64,000 nucleotides of DNA from JAHRAW01 sp965212085 (GTDB taxonomy: Bacteria > Pseudomonadota > Gammaproteobacteria > Arenicellales > Poriferihabitantaceae): NCBI GenBank assembly GCA_965212085.1, contig OZ243042.1:2542001-2606000 (forward strand). Reading direction: 5' to 3'. Positions 1 to 8,804 of this stretch are shown in pieces. The position numbers and the translations under genes are program-made. The notes beneath the pieces were generated by a model, which worked only from the letters and a program-made list of their open reading frames with translations, was not told the origin of the DNA and did no database searches. Positions within the stretch are counted from its first letter, which is position 1, and every line of letters begins with the position of its first letter.

Positions 1-679
1 CCACGCGCAGGTCAGTCGGGTTGATTTCGATGGCGTCCATTTCATCGGCCTCGGCCAGCACCGCCACGGTGCACGCCGAGGTGTGGATGCGCCCCTGGGA
101 TTCGGTTTCCGGGACTCGCTGCACGCGGTGGGCGCCGGACTCAAACTTAAGCCGCGAATAGGCGCGCGGCCCCTGGATGCGGCTGATGATTTCCCGGTAG
201 CCGCCGTGTTCGCCCTCGCTGCGGCTCAGCACTTCCACCTTCCAGCGGCAACCCTCGGCGTAGGCGTGGTACATTCGGAACAAGTCGCCGGCAAACAACG
301 CCGCTTCGTCGCCGCCGGTGCCGGCGCGGATTTCCAGAAAAACGTTGCGCCCGTCGTTGGGGTCTTTGGGCAGCAGCAAGGTTTGCAACGACGCCTCGCC
401 GTCGCTCAGCGCCCGCTCCAGCGCCGGCATTTCCTCTTTGGCCAGGGCGCGGATGGCGTCGTCATCGTCGTTCAGCATCAGCCGGGTTTCCGCCACCTGC
501 CGGCCAAGCCGCCGGCAAGTGGCGAAGGCGTCAACGATGGGCTCAATTTCCGAAAGTTCGATGGACAACTTGCGGAACTGCGCTTGAGCAGCAATCACCG
601 CCGGGTCGGACAACAGCACGTGAAGCTCCTCGTGGCGCTCGACCATCCGCCGCAGTTTAGCTTCGGTTGCCGGGTTCAT
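1..679 (-). CDS. prfA: Peptide chain release factor 1, 3' part beyond window
   Basis: Class I release factor that reads UAA and UAG and triggers peptidyl-tRNA hydrolysis on the ribosome. The visible 226 codons begin MNPATEAKLRRMVERHEEL and contain the family block RAGTGGDEAALFA at about residues 118-130. The frame runs off the window edge just before the expected GGQ catalytic loop, so that loop cannot be checked. The ATG at 679 was chosen because it gives the usual RF1 N-terminus. It lies 77 nt after the hemA stop, and hemA-prfA is a familiar gammaproteobacterial gene pair, so co-transcription is likely. No purine-rich ribosome binding site is visible; a C14 tract on the coding strand sits where one would be expected. 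The family call rests on visible motifs and synteny and is secure. Confidence 0.95.
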   Translation of the reverse strand, partial: MNPATEAKLRRMVERHEELHVLLSDPAVIAAQAQFRKLSIELSEIEPIVDAFATCRRLGRQVAETRLMLNDDDDAIRALAKEEMPALERALSDGEASLQTLLLPKDPNDGRNVFLEIRAGTGGDEAALFAGDLFRMYHAYAEGCRWKVEVLSRSEGEHGGYREIISRIQGPRAYSRLKFESGAHRVQRVPETESQGRIHTSACTVAVLAEADEMDAIEINPTDLRV

Positions 680-693
680 TGGAGTCGGGATGC

Positions 694-707
694 GGGGGGG
701 GGGGGGG
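694..707. repeat. Homopolymer G14 (C14 on coding strand) upstream of prfA
   Basis: A run of 14 G on the plus strand lies in the 77-nt hemA-prfA gap. Read on the prfA strand it is C14 ending 14 nt before the start codon. It replaces any recognisable Shine-Dalgarno sequence, and tracts of this length are prone to slippage. Confidence 0.8.
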
Positions 708-756
708 AGATGACCACCGCAGCCCCGGTCTGGCCGGGTGATGCGGTGGCGCGGGG

Positions 757-2052
757 TCACAGGCCGAACAACTTGCGGGCGGCGGCGATCAATCCCGGAT
801 TGCCGTCCACGTTGGCCTGGCGCAGGGCGCGGCTGGGGCGGTGGGCGAATTTATTGGTGAGGTTGCGCGCCAGTTGCCGGGCCACCGCCTGGGGATTCTC
901 GCCGTGGCGAATTCGCTGCACGGCACGCTCCGCCTCCTCCTGTCCGAGGACATCCAGTTCCCGCCGCAAGGCGCGAATGGCGGGGACCGATTCCAGCGAG
1001 CGCATCCAGCGCATGAAGCGAACCACTTGCAGGTCAATGATGATCTCCGCCTGCTCGGCGGCGCGTAGCCGCAGGCCGCGGTTATGCGCCACCACCGACT
1101 GCAGATCATCCACGTTGTACAGGTACACGTCGCGCAAACCGCTCACTTCCGCTTCCACATCCCGAGGAACCGCGAGGTCGAGGATGAACATCGGCTTGTG
1201 CCGGCGCATGTTTCTGCGCCGGGCCAGCGCCCGCTCCACCGCGCCCTTGCCGAGAATGGGCAGGGTGCTGGCGGTGGAGGAAACCACGATGTCGGCCCCG
1301 GCGAGCCGTTCGGGTATTTGCCCCAGGGTGATGGCTTCGCAACCCACCGCCTGCGCCACGGTGTGCGCCCGCCGGATGGAGCGGTTGGCGACGATCATCG
1401 TCCCGACCCCGCTTTCCTTGAGATGACGCGCCACCAGTTCGATGGTCTCGCCGGCACCGATCAGCAACACGGTCTGCTCGTCGAGGCGCGCGAAAACCCG
1501 CCTCGCGAGGCGCACCCCGGCGTAGGCCACCGACACCGAGTTGGCGCCGATGGCGGTGTCGGTGCGCACCTGCTTGGCCACCGAGAAGGTGTGCTGGAAA
1601 AGCCGGTTCAGCACCTTGCCGGTGGCGCCGACCTCCACCGCAGCGTGAAACGCATCCTTCATCTGCCCGAGTATCTGCGGCTCGCCGAGCACCATGGAAT
1701 CGAGGCCCGAGGCGACCCGGAAGGCGTGCTTGACCGCCTGCTCGTTGGGAAAATGATAGAGGTTGCCGGCGAGATCGGCGGGGCTGAAGCCGGTATGACG
1801 GCTGAACCAGTCGAGGATCGGCTGCACGTCGTCGGGGGTGCCGGGGCGGTAATCAAGGTCATCCCGGCCACAGTAAATTTCGGTGCGGTTGCAGGTGGAC
1901 AAGATCGCCGCTTCGCTGACCATCCCGCCGGTGCCGCGCTTGGAAGTCAACTCCCGCAAAGCCGGTTGCAACGCGCCGGAGCCGAAAGCCGCCTGCTCCC
2001 GCAACTCAATGGGGGCGGTTTTGTGGTTGAGGCCGAGGGCGAGGAGTTTCAT
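757..2052 (-). CDS. hemA: Glutamyl-tRNA reductase
   Basis: NADPH-dependent reduction of glutamyl-tRNA(Glu) to glutamate-1-semialdehyde, the first committed step of C5-pathway tetrapyrrole synthesis. The product is 431 residues from MKLLALGLNHKTAP, the conserved family start; an open frame continues further upstream to 2118 but has no family similarity. Motifs are GLNHKTAP at about 8-14, STCNRTE with the catalytic cysteine at about 54, GLDSMVLGEPQILGQMK, RLFQHTFSVAKQVRTDT, AVPRDVE and NVDDL. It precedes prfA in the same direction. A TATAAT-like -10 on the same strand lies at 2098-2103, followed by a short leader. Ferrochelatase and a CbiX-like chelatase elsewhere in the window act downstream in tetrapyrrole metabolism. 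Confidence 0.97.
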   Translation of the reverse strand: MKLLALGLNHKTAPIELREQAAFGSGALQPALRELTSKRGTGGMVSEAAILSTCNRTEIYCGRDDLDYRPGTPDDVQPILDWFSRHTGFSPADLAGNLYHFPNEQAVKHAFRVASGLDSMVLGEPQILGQMKDAFHAAVEVGATGKVLNRLFQHTFSVAKQVRTDTAIGANSVSVAYAGVRLARRVFARLDEQTVLLIGAGETIELVARHLKESGVGTMIVANRSIRRAHTVAQAVGCEAITLGQIPERLAGADIVVSSTASTLPILGKGAVERALARRRNMRRHKPMFILDLAVPRDVEAEVSGLRDVYLYNVDDLQSVVAHNRGLRLRAAEQAEIIIDLQVVRFMRWMRSLESVPAIRALRRELDVLGQEEAERAVQRIRHGENPQAVARQLARNLTNKFAHRPSRALRQANVDGNPGLIAAARKLFGL

Positions 2053-2097
2053 TGCAGGGGCGGTTGGGTGGGTGGGGTTTCGGGTGTGCCGGGGGCT

Positions 2098-2103
2098 ATT
2101 ATA
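2098..2103 (-). promoter_or_regulatory. Candidate -10 box of hemA
   Basis: TATAAT on the minus strand, 46 nt upstream of the hemA start. No convincing -35 was found; the upstream flank is an IS-end remnant at 2112-2131, so promoter strength may depend on that insertion. Confidence 0.4.
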
Positions 2104-2111
2104 AGGGTAGG

Positions 2112-2131
2112 AGTTCACTAATTCACTGGCA
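2112..2131 (-). mobile_element. IS-end remnant (partial)
   Basis: Contains TTCACTAATTCACTGGCAG, matching the IS terminus seen in full at 24006-24031 and 31387-31412 but lacking the outermost TGTAGATG. The same truncated form, with matching downstream flank (GATGAAAAACTACCCGTCAT versus TCTGAAAAACTCCCCGTCAT), occurs at 47862-47881. Confidence 0.55.
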
Positions 2132-2144
2132 GGATGAAAAACTA

Positions 2145-2660
2145 CCCGTCATTCTCGAGCGTTAGTGTCCGTTGTGGGTTAGCGGTGCGCGGGGCGGGGC
2201 GCGGGGGGCGGTGCGCGCATGCGGGTGCCCGGGGCGGCGGTTGCGCGTGACGCGCATTGCGGGGGGGAGACCCCCCGCGCCCCCCTGTGCGGCGCGGGAA
2301 AACCTCCTGTTTTCAGCGCCGCTGCGCACATCCCTGTGCGCGACAGCCGGCTGGTGCCGGGCCGAAAAAGCGATGCCCGATACGATGAAAAATATGGTCG
2401 CTACGCTCCCTATTTTTCTATCGTTCGGGGATGACACCGAGGGCGTAAGGAAGGACAGAGGAAGCGCAAAAAAAGCGACCAAGCCTCATCGTTTCCCTTG
2501 CCCGTCTTTACACCTCTGCGGCCGTCCAACCGGCGGTGATAGCCGCTAACTTCGGCGTGCGCAGGGACGCGCACGGCGGCGCTGAAAACAGGAGTTTTCC
2601 CGCGCCGCAAGGGGGGCATGCGGGGGGTCTCCCCCCGCAAATGCGCGTCACGCGCAACCC
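2145..2660. repeat. Intergenic repeat mosaic between hemA and prc
   Basis: No gene is supported in this gap. It holds a partial module A on the minus strand near 2151-2180 (CTCGAGCGTTAGTGTCCG), module C on the minus strand at about 2185-2360, module B on the minus strand at about 2384-2440, then module C on the plus strand at about 2550-2660. The plus-strand module C ends 30 bp from the prc stop codon. Small open frames here are read from repeat sequence and change between copies. Confidence 0.85.
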
Positions 2661-2689
2661 GCCTCGCGCCCTCGCGCCGCCCCGCGCCC

Positions 2690-4888
2690 TTATTGCTCGC
2701 CCGACACGCCCTGCTGCTCCGTCTCGCCGCGTTTGGCGATGGCGGGTGCGTCCGGGTGCGCCAGTGCGTGCAGGTAGTCGCTCAAAATGTGGCCGCCTTC
2801 GCGCAGGAAGGCGTCGGGTTTCTGTTCGCCGGGGCGCGCTTCGGCGGCTCGGGTTTGTTCTTCGCTTTCGCGGTCCAGCGACTCCACGGTTTCCGCCGCC
2901 GTTTGGCCCAAAGCCCGGCGTCTGCGGTTTTCCAGGGCGAGGCGTTCGGCGTCCCGCGCCATGCGTTCGCGTTCGCGGGTGGCCTGGTTGAGGGAGATGA
3001 ACTGAGCGCGGTCGCGCTCCTCGTTGCTGGCTTTGACGGCCAGGTAGTATTGAAATTCCGGGCTTTCTTGCACGCGTTGTTCGTGCAGTTGCCGGGTGCG
3101 CTCGAACACCGCCGCATCCGGCTGGCCCTGAAAATGGCGAAACGCCGCGCCGCCGATGCGCCGCCAGGGAATCGCGTTTTCGTGGACCCGTTCGCCGGAG
3201 TCGTCGTTACCGGCGGTCGGCCAGACGAGGTCGGGAATCACGCCTCGGTGCTGGGTGCTGTCGCCGTTGACGCGAAAAAACTGGGCGATGGTGATTTTCA
3301 GGCGGCCGAGGTCGCCTTCATTTTTTGCATAACGGGCGAGGTCAACGAGGTGCTGCACCGTGCCCTTGCCGAAGGTCGGTTCGCCGATGATCAACCCGCG
3401 GCGGTAGTCCTGAATCGCGCCGGCAAAAATTTCCGAGGCCGACGCGCTGTAACGGTCCACGAGCACCGCCAGCGGCCCGTCATAGACGATGGCCGGGTCC
3501 GGGTCGCGGTCAATCTGCACGCGGCCGCCGGCGTCCCGCACTTGAACCACCGGCCCTTTCTTGATGAACAATCCGGTCAGCGCGATGGCTTCGGTGAGCG
3601 CGCCGCCGCCGTTGCCGCGCAGGTCTATCAGCAGCCCGTCAATCTCCCCCGGCGCAAACTCGCCGAGCAGTTTGCGCACGTCGCGGGTGGTGCTTCGGTA
3701 GTCGGGCAGGTTTTTTTTCCGGCCATCAAAGTCTATGTAGAAAGAAGGCAGGTCAATGACGCCGATGGTGGACGCGCCACGGGATGTTTCAATTTCCAGG
3801 GTGCGCTTTTTCGCCGCCTGTTCGTCGAGGTTGATCTTGTCGCGCCGGATGGAAATTACCGTGGGCGGGTGGTCGGGGTCGCCGCCCCCCGGCACGATTT
3901 CCAGGCGCACCACCGATGCCTTGGGGCCGCGTATCAGCTCCACCACGTCATCCAGCCGCCAGCCGATGACGTCAACGATTTCGCCGTCTCCCTGGGCGAC
4001 GCCGATGATCCGGTCCTCAGCCTTGAGGTCGCGCCCGAGGTCGGCGGGGCCGCCGGGAATGACGCGCCGCACCTGGGTATATTCGTTGTCGGTCTGCAGC
4101 ACCGCGCCGATGCCCTCCAGGGACAGGCGCATCTGGATCTGAAAGTTTTCGCTGGCGCGGGGCGAGAAATAACTGGTGTGGGGTTCGATGGCGGTGCTGT
4201 AGGCGTTGACGAAAATCTGAAAGACGTCCTCGGAGTTGAACTGGCGGACGCGGCGCGCCAGATGGGTGTAGCGTTGCCTCAGGGTCTCAAGGATGCCGGC
4301 CTCGTCCTTGCCGGTGAGGCGCAGGTTGAGGATGTCGTTTTTGATGCGCTTGCGCCACAGGTCATCAAGCTCCCCGGCGTTGACCGCCCAGCGCGCTTGT
4401 GCGCGGTCGAAGCGGTAGGTTTCGTCGCGGCTGAAGTCAAACGGTTCGTTGAGCCGCTCAAGGGCGTATTCCACGCGCTGGTCCATTCGCGTCCGCAGGA
4501 TGCCGAACATCAGGAACACCGGGTGCAGCGCGCCGTTGCGAATATAGTCGTCAAACTGGTGGCGCAGGGTTTCAAACTGGTCAATATCGGTCTGCACAAA
4601 AACGTTGCGGCCGGGATCGAGGCGCTCAAGGTAGGTCTCCAGCACCACTTCGGAAAAGCCGTCGTCCAGGGGCTGCTTGCGGTAGTGAGACTTGTCAATC
4701 AGGTAATGAATCAACTTGAGGGTGCGCGACTGCCGGGCCTCGGCCACCGGTGCTTCAGTAACCTCCAGCCCGGCGATGGCGGCGTGGGCGGGCAGGGGGG
4801 CCAGCGCAAGGATCAGCGCAAGGGCCGGCGCAGTGTGGCACAGTGGATGACGAAAGCGGGGATGACGGAGGCGGGGAGGCGTGGGCAT
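2690..4888 (-). CDS. prc: Tail-specific (carboxy-terminal processing) protease
   Basis: Periplasmic S41 serine protease that degrades or trims proteins from exposed nonpolar C-termini. The 732-residue product has a basic N-terminus and a signal peptide ending near PLPAHA, then an N-terminal helical domain, a PDZ domain from about residue 255 (SLEGIGAVLQ to VVRLEIVPG) and the protease core. The catalytic serine block SASASE is near residues 481-486 and the general-base lysine is in GEPTFGK near 508. The C-terminal helical region is charged and ends at the usual length for E. coli-type Prc (about 680). ATG 4888 was chosen because it directly precedes the signal sequence; an ATG at 4945 is also open. 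A module C repeat lies 30 bp past the stop codon. Confidence 0.94.
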   Translation of the reverse strand: MPTPPRLRHPRFRHPLCHTAPALALILALAPLPAHAAIAGLEVTEAPVAEARQSRTLKLIHYLIDKSHYRKQPLDDGFSEVVLETYLERLDPGRNVFVQTDIDQFETLRHQFDDYIRNGALHPVFLMFGILRTRMDQRVEYALERLNEPFDFSRDETYRFDRAQARWAVNAGELDDLWRKRIKNDILNLRLTGKDEAGILETLRQRYTHLARRVRQFNSEDVFQIFVNAYSTAIEPHTSYFSPRASENFQIQMRLSLEGIGAVLQTDNEYTQVRRVIPGGPADLGRDLKAEDRIIGVAQGDGEIVDVIGWRLDDVVELIRGPKASVVRLEIVPGGGDPDHPPTVISIRRDKINLDEQAAKKRTLEIETSRGASTIGVIDLPSFYIDFDGRKKNLPDYRSTTRDVRKLLGEFAPGEIDGLLIDLRGNGGGALTEAIALTGLFIKKGPVVQVRDAGGRVQIDRDPDPAIVYDGPLAVLVDRYSASASEIFAGAIQDYRRGLIIGEPTFGKGTVQHLVDLARYAKNEGDLGRLKITIAQFFRVNGDSTQHRGVIPDLVWPTAGNDDSGERVHENAIPWRRIGGAAFRHFQGQPDAAVFERTRQLHEQRVQESPEFQYYLAVKASNEERDRAQFISLNQATRERERMARDAERLALENRRRRALGQTAAETVESLDRESEEQTRAAEARPGEQKPDAFLREGGHILSDYLHALAHPDAPAIAKRGETEQQGVSGEQ

Positions 4889-5079
4889 TGAAAGGCTCCG
4901 AAAGAATGCAGGGCAGGCCGGTTGATCACAAACTGGTTCGGGCAATCATACAGCAAATTCGCCTGATATGTGGTTGAGACACGCGGGATTTGCGGCCTTT
5001 TGCAAGGATTTGCCAGTCCGCCGCTTTCCCCGCCCTTCCTTACGCCCCTGCCGTCAGCCGTCCAAACCCTTCCGGCGCC

Positions 5080-5190
5080 AGCCGGACTGTCGCGCACAGG
5101 GATGTGCGCGCGGCGCTGGAAACAGGAGTTTCCCCGCGCCGCAAGGGGGGTCTGCGGGGGGTCTCCCCCCGCAAAAGCGCGTCACGCACA
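5080..5190 (+). repeat. Module C repeat upstream of first autotransporter gene
   Basis: GC-rich element with the hairpin GCGCACAGGGATGTGCGC, the GCGGCGCTGGAAACAGG segment, a CCGCAAGGGGGG run and the terminal GCGTCACGC. The 4889-5305 gap contains this element, two TATAAT motifs and no supported gene. Confidence 0.85.
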
Positions 5191-5228
5191 CCCGCCCCTT
5201 TTGGGGGTGTTATTTTCCCGGATTTTGG

Positions 5229-5256
5229 TATAATCCGCCCCGATCTGGCGTATAAT
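5229..5256 (+). promoter_or_regulatory. Tandem TATAAT motifs upstream of autotransporter 1
   Basis: TATAAT occurs at 5229-5234 and again at 5251-5256, inside a short degenerate direct repeat (TATAATCCGCC / TATAATCACC). The paralogous locus has TATAAT at 27817-27822 and TACAAT at 27837-27842 in the same layout, which supports a promoter role. Good -35 boxes are not evident. Confidence 0.45.
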
Positions 5257-5305
5257 CACCCAAAATAGCCTCAACATTCCAACCCCAACACCCGGAGTTA
5301 ACCCA

Positions 5306-5479
5306 ATGATTGCCTCTTCACCGCCCACACTCAAAAACGCCCAAAAACCGCATAAAATCGCGCCTTTGAGCGTCTCATCGACCATTCCTGCCCCCCCCCC
5401 CCCCCCTATCACGGATCAGGGGCCCGGCCATGACTGCCGGGAGCGCGATTACGCCACGCCCGCAGGCCGTTGCGCGTAG
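5306..5479 (+). other. Upstream reading frame interrupted by poly-C (phase-off leader of autotransporter 1)
   Basis: ATG 5306 is preceded by GGAG at 5294-5297, 8 nt away, so it looks like the genuine initiation site. Translation passes through the C16 tract and stops at TAG 5477-5479 after 57 codons, out of frame with the 851-codon frame that starts at 5430. Removing one C or adding two would join the two frames into a protein of about 892 residues. The paralogue at 27889 is in frame in this assembly. Confidence 0.7.
5391..5406 (+). repeat. Poly-C tract, 16 C (candidate contingency locus)
   Basis: Uninterrupted C16 between a well-placed RBS/ATG (5306) and the internal ATG (5430) of the autotransporter frame. 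Length changes would switch the frame. The equivalent tract in the paralogue has 19 C. Confidence 0.85.
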
Positions 5480-7985
5480 CCCAAAAGGCGAAACTCCGGG
5501 ACCATCCGCACCATCCGGCGGACAACCCCACCGGCAACGACAGCCGCTGGCCCTGCTAAACACGGCATCCGCCCTCGCCCTGTTCGCCCTCGTTTTCACC
5601 TTCATCCCCGCCCACCACGCCTCGGCGCAAATCTACGACCCGAACAATGCCACCCTCACCTACTCCATCACCGAGGATGCCGCCAATCCGAATGTGGTGA
5701 GTGGCCGACTGACATTCGGGTCTGCTACCGGTCAGGACTTTTTAGGTAGTTTCAGGACACAGAATACGCAGGGCCTGTACGGAAACTTCGTACTCACGCA
5801 TTTTGGCGCCCTGACCAGACTGGCACCAATCTCCTACACGCTGGACGACACCAATCCCGCCGTGGAGGCCTTGAACGACGGCGAGACGCTCACCGACACC
5901 TTTACCGCGCAAGGGGATCAGACCACCGGAGCACAAGCCGGCCTCGTCTCCGCCACCATCACCATTAACATCCAGGGCGTCACCGACCTCATGCCGACCT
6001 TCGGCGGCGCCACCATCGCCCCCCAAAACTACCCCGTCACCACCGCCGTCAGCGTCACCCTGCCGGAAGCCACCGGCGGCGATGGCGCACTCACCTACGC
6101 CATCAACCCGACCCCGCCCCTGCCCGCCGGCCTGACCTTCACCGCCGCCACCCGCGTCCTGGACGGCACCCCGACCACCGCCCAAAGCGCAACCTCCTAC
6201 ACCTACACCGTCACCGACACCGACACCGCCAATTCCGACACCGTGCCACTGACCTTCACCCTCACCGTCATCGACAACCCGCCGGATATCGTCCTCGCCG
6301 ACGGCCCGCGCATAAGCGCGGACGAAGGCGAGATGGTTACCCTCAACGCCGGCGGCAGCAGCGAGCCGGAAGGCCAGACCCTGGACTTCCTGTGGACGCA
6401 AAATGCCGCCGACGACCCGCAGGTTACCCTCTCCGGCGCAAACACCGCCACCGCCACCTTCACCACCCCGGAAGAACGCACGAGACTAACGTTCACCCTC
6501 ACCGTCTCCGACAACAGCACCCCGCCGAACACCGCCACCGCCAGAGTCACCGTCCAGGTAGGCCGCAGTTCCGAACGCGCTTTGCAAAAAACCCTCGCCG
6601 CCTTCGGCGGTGCCTTCGCCGCCGGCACAGTAAGCGTATTTGAAGACTACTTGGGCAACACCGGCGCAAGCGCAAACACCAGCCACTTCACCATCGGCGG
6701 CCACAAGTTTGAGTTAGCGGCCACCACCCCCGCCCAAACCCTGGATTCCCGAGTCGCAAGTGTCCGTAAGCCGCTAACGCGGCAACGGACACTAACGCTC
6801 GAGAATGACGACAGCGTTATTAACACGCCCTCGGTGTCATACCCACAAAAACACAAATCACCCTCGGTGTCATTCCCGAACGATAGAAAAACAGGGAGCG
6901 ATAGCGACCATGTTTTTCATCGTATCGGGAATCCAGCGAACACCACCACAATGTCCGCCAAAGACCTGTTGATGAAAAGCGCGTTCCACTTCAATCTGAA
7001 TGACGAAGGCACAGGCACCTCCGGCTGGAGCCTCTGGGCACGCGCCACCACCAGCAACTTCGACGGCAAACCCGAAGACGACTTCGACCTGGACGGAGAC
7101 GTAACCTCAGCCTACCTCGGCATGGACTACCAAACCCCCACCGGCACCCGCCTCGGCCTCGCCATCTCCGAAACCAGCGGTGACGTGGACTACGACGACG
7201 CCACCGACGAAGCCCAAGGCGACCTCGACGCCGACCTCACCAGCATCCTGCCCTATATCCAATGGCAACCAAATGACGCCACCACCGCCTGGGCCATGCT
7301 CGGCTACGGCGAAGGCGACGCCGAACTCTCCACAGACGGCGAAGCGGAAACCACCGAAGTGGATATTGATATGCAGATGATCGCCCTCGGCGTATCCGGC
7401 GACCTGACCACCTACAAACGCAGCGAATGGTCGTGGAAAGCCAGTGCCTTTGCCGTGGAACTGGAATCCGAAGCCGATGAGGAAATCGACCTGCCGGCAG
7501 TAACCGCAGACTCCCAACGTCTGCGCGCCGCCATACAAGGCCGCATACCGGGCGAGATAACCGCAGACGGCGCACAATTCACCCCGAACTGGGAACTCGG
7601 CCTGCGCTGGGATGACGGAGACGCCGAACAAGGCGGTGGTGCTGATTTGGGATTGGGCTTCAACTACACCAACCCGGTGAATGGTTTGAGCGTGCAGGGA
7701 AAAACCACTTTCCTGGTGGCCCATGAGGCGGAGGACTACGAAGAATGGGAAGCCAGTTTGCAGGCCCGGTTGGACTCCGGCGTGCAAGGCCGTGGCATCA
7801 CCTTCACCCTGGAACCCGGCTGGACCGAAGACGGGCGCAGTCAAAAGATGGGAATGGACTTCTCCAACGCCCTCGGCAAATGGAGCAAACGCGGCCTGCG
7901 ATTGGAATTGACCGGCGAACGCACCGAGAAAACCGATGACAACATCGGGCATAACATCCGCCTGACCGGTTCGTTGCGTTTCTAA
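5430..7985 (+). CDS. Autotransporter-like surface protein 1, with Ig-like passenger and embedded repeat
   Basis: Predicted type V secreted outer-membrane protein. From ATG 5430 (851 residues) it has a long N-region, a hydrophobic signal core (LALLNTASALALFALVF) and a likely cleavage after HHASA. The passenger holds one He_PIG-like Ig repeat (PTFGGATIAPQNYPV to TFTLTVID, about residues 185-285) and a PKD-like segment (VTLNAGGSSEPEGQTLDFLW). A linker RSSERALQKTLAAFGGAFAAGTVSVFEDYL precedes a C-terminal beta-barrel of about 330 residues ending in LRF, with the terminal Phe typical of outer-membrane barrels. Residues about 438-502 are translated from an in-frame A-B repeat (6741-6936). The real start may be ATG 5306, out of frame through C16 here. 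It is paralogous to 27889-30891, and the passenger ligand is unknown. Confidence 0.82.
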   Translation: MTAGSAITPRPQAVARSPKGETPGPSAPSGGQPHRQRQPLALLNTASALALFALVFTFIPAHHASAQIYDPNNATLTYSITEDAANPNVVSGRLTFGSATGQDFLGSFRTQNTQGLYGNFVLTHFGALTRLAPISYTLDDTNPAVEALNDGETLTDTFTAQGDQTTGAQAGLVSATITINIQGVTDLMPTFGGATIAPQNYPVTTAVSVTLPEATGGDGALTYAINPTPPLPAGLTFTAATRVLDGTPTTAQSATSYTYTVTDTDTANSDTVPLTFTLTVIDNPPDIVLADGPRISADEGEMVTLNAGGSSEPEGQTLDFLWTQNAADDPQVTLSGANTATATFTTPEERTRLTFTLTVSDNSTPPNTATARVTVQVGRSSERALQKTLAAFGGAFAAGTVSVFEDYLGNTGASANTSHFTIGGHKFELAATTPAQTLDSRVASVRKPLTRQRTLTLENDDSVINTPSVSYPQKHKSPSVSFPNDRKTGSDSDHVFHRIGNPANTTTMSAKDLLMKSAFHFNLNDEGTGTSGWSLWARATTSNFDGKPEDDFDLDGDVTSAYLGMDYQTPTGTRLGLAISETSGDVDYDDATDEAQGDLDADLTSILPYIQWQPNDATTAWAMLGYGEGDAELSTDGEAETTEVDIDMQMIALGVSGDLTTYKRSEWSWKASAFAVELESEADEEIDLPAVTADSQRLRAAIQGRIPGEITADGAQFTPNWELGLRWDDGDAEQGGGADLGLGFNYTNPVNGLSVQGKTTFLVAHEAEDYEEWEASLQARLDSGVQGRGITFTLEPGWTEDGRSQKMGMDFSNALGKWSKRGLRLELTGERTEKTDDNIGHNIRLTGSLRF
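6741..6936 (+). repeat. A-B repeat composite embedded in autotransporter 1 coding sequence
   Basis: 196 bp made of module A (from CTGGATTCCCGAGTCGCAAG) and module B (to ATCGTATCGGGAATCCAG), inside the coding frame without a stop. It is translated as a basic, hydrophilic stretch beginning LDSRVASVRKPLTRQRTLTL. The flanking protein resumes with the conserved barrel start MSAKDLLMKSAFHFNL. The same element sits at the same point in the paralogue (29611-29806), and both share variants (AGAAAAACAGG, CATGTTTTTC) not seen in intergenic copies. Confidence 0.9.
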
Positions 7986-7989
7986 ATCG

Positions 7990-8680
7990 CACTGGATTCC
8001 CGAGAGCGCCAAGTGTCCGTAAGCCGCAAACAACGCGGCAACGGACACTAACGCTCGGGAATGACGGCGGAGTTGTTGCTACGCTCTCGGTGTTATGCTT
8101 GCAAGTGCAAATCGATCTCGCCGTCATACCCACGAAAGTATAAATCACCCTCGGTGTCATTCCCGAACGATAGAAAAATAGGGAGCGCCAGCGACCATAT
8201 TTTTCATCGTATCGGGAATCCAGGGACTAAACCGCCGGTGGTTCGTGTGGCGCTGGATTCCCGAGTCGTAAGTGTCCGTAAGCCGCTACGCGGCAACGGA
8301 CACTAACGCTCGAGAATGACGACAGGGTTGTTGCCACGTTCTCGGTGTCATATCCGCAAAGTGCAAATTGCCTTCGGTGTCATCCCCGCGAAACAACAAA
8401 TCACCCTCGGTGTCATTCCCGAACGATAGAAAAATAGGGAGCGTAGCGACCATATTTTTCATCGTATCGGATCCGCTTTTTCGGCCCGGCGCCAGCCGGC
8501 CATCGCGCACAGGGATGTGCGCAGCGGCGCTGAAAACAGGATGTTTTCCCGCGCCGCACAGGGGGGCGCGGGGGGCTCTCCCCCCCGCATGCGCGTCACG
8601 CGCAACCCCATCCCGCGCCTCGCGCACCCGCACCCGCACCCGCAAAAGCGCGTCACGCGGCTGACGAGGCAGGATAAAAT
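7990..8680. repeat. Intergenic repeat mosaic after autotransporter 1
   Basis: The 7986-8804 gap holds, in order, module A (about 7992-8064), module B (about 8158-8223), module A (about 8250-8320), module B (about 8418-8472) and module C (about 8475-8605), followed by a CGCACC hexamer run (about 8625-8645). No gene is supported. Frames here that open into the downstream VWA gene are read through module C. Confidence 0.85.
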
Positions 8681-8743
8681 TTGTCAGGGAAATAGCGAAC
8701 CGATACAGTTGCCCGGCGGGAAGGTCGCCGATCTTTTTCGGGC

Positions 8744-8749
8744 TATAAT
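8744..8749 (+). promoter_or_regulatory. Candidate -10 box of the VWA gene
   Basis: TATAAT just past the repeat mosaic and 56 nt before the proposed start at 8805. It implies transcription begins downstream of module C, which argues against a start inside the repeat. No clear -35. Confidence 0.45.
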
Positions 8750-8804
8750 TTCTCGGGTCATAAACCCCGCCCCGCCCTACCCCACCCCGCCCGGAGAAAT
8801 CACC

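Noticed and set aside
2162..2640. Small open frames in module C (also at 5000, 8500, 27700, 37300 and 44850)
   Set aside because: The same repeat yields different short peptides in each copy, with no RBS and no conserved product.
2618..4891. Long open frame on the plus strand antisense to prc (about 757 codons)
   Set aside because: Shadow of a high-GC gene: the protein lacks any recognisable domain, whereas the minus-strand product has a full set of Prc motifs.
8517..8804. N-terminal extension of the VWA protein from ATG 8517
   Set aside because: The stretch is module C sequence shared with other intergenic copies, and a TATAAT box lies downstream of it.
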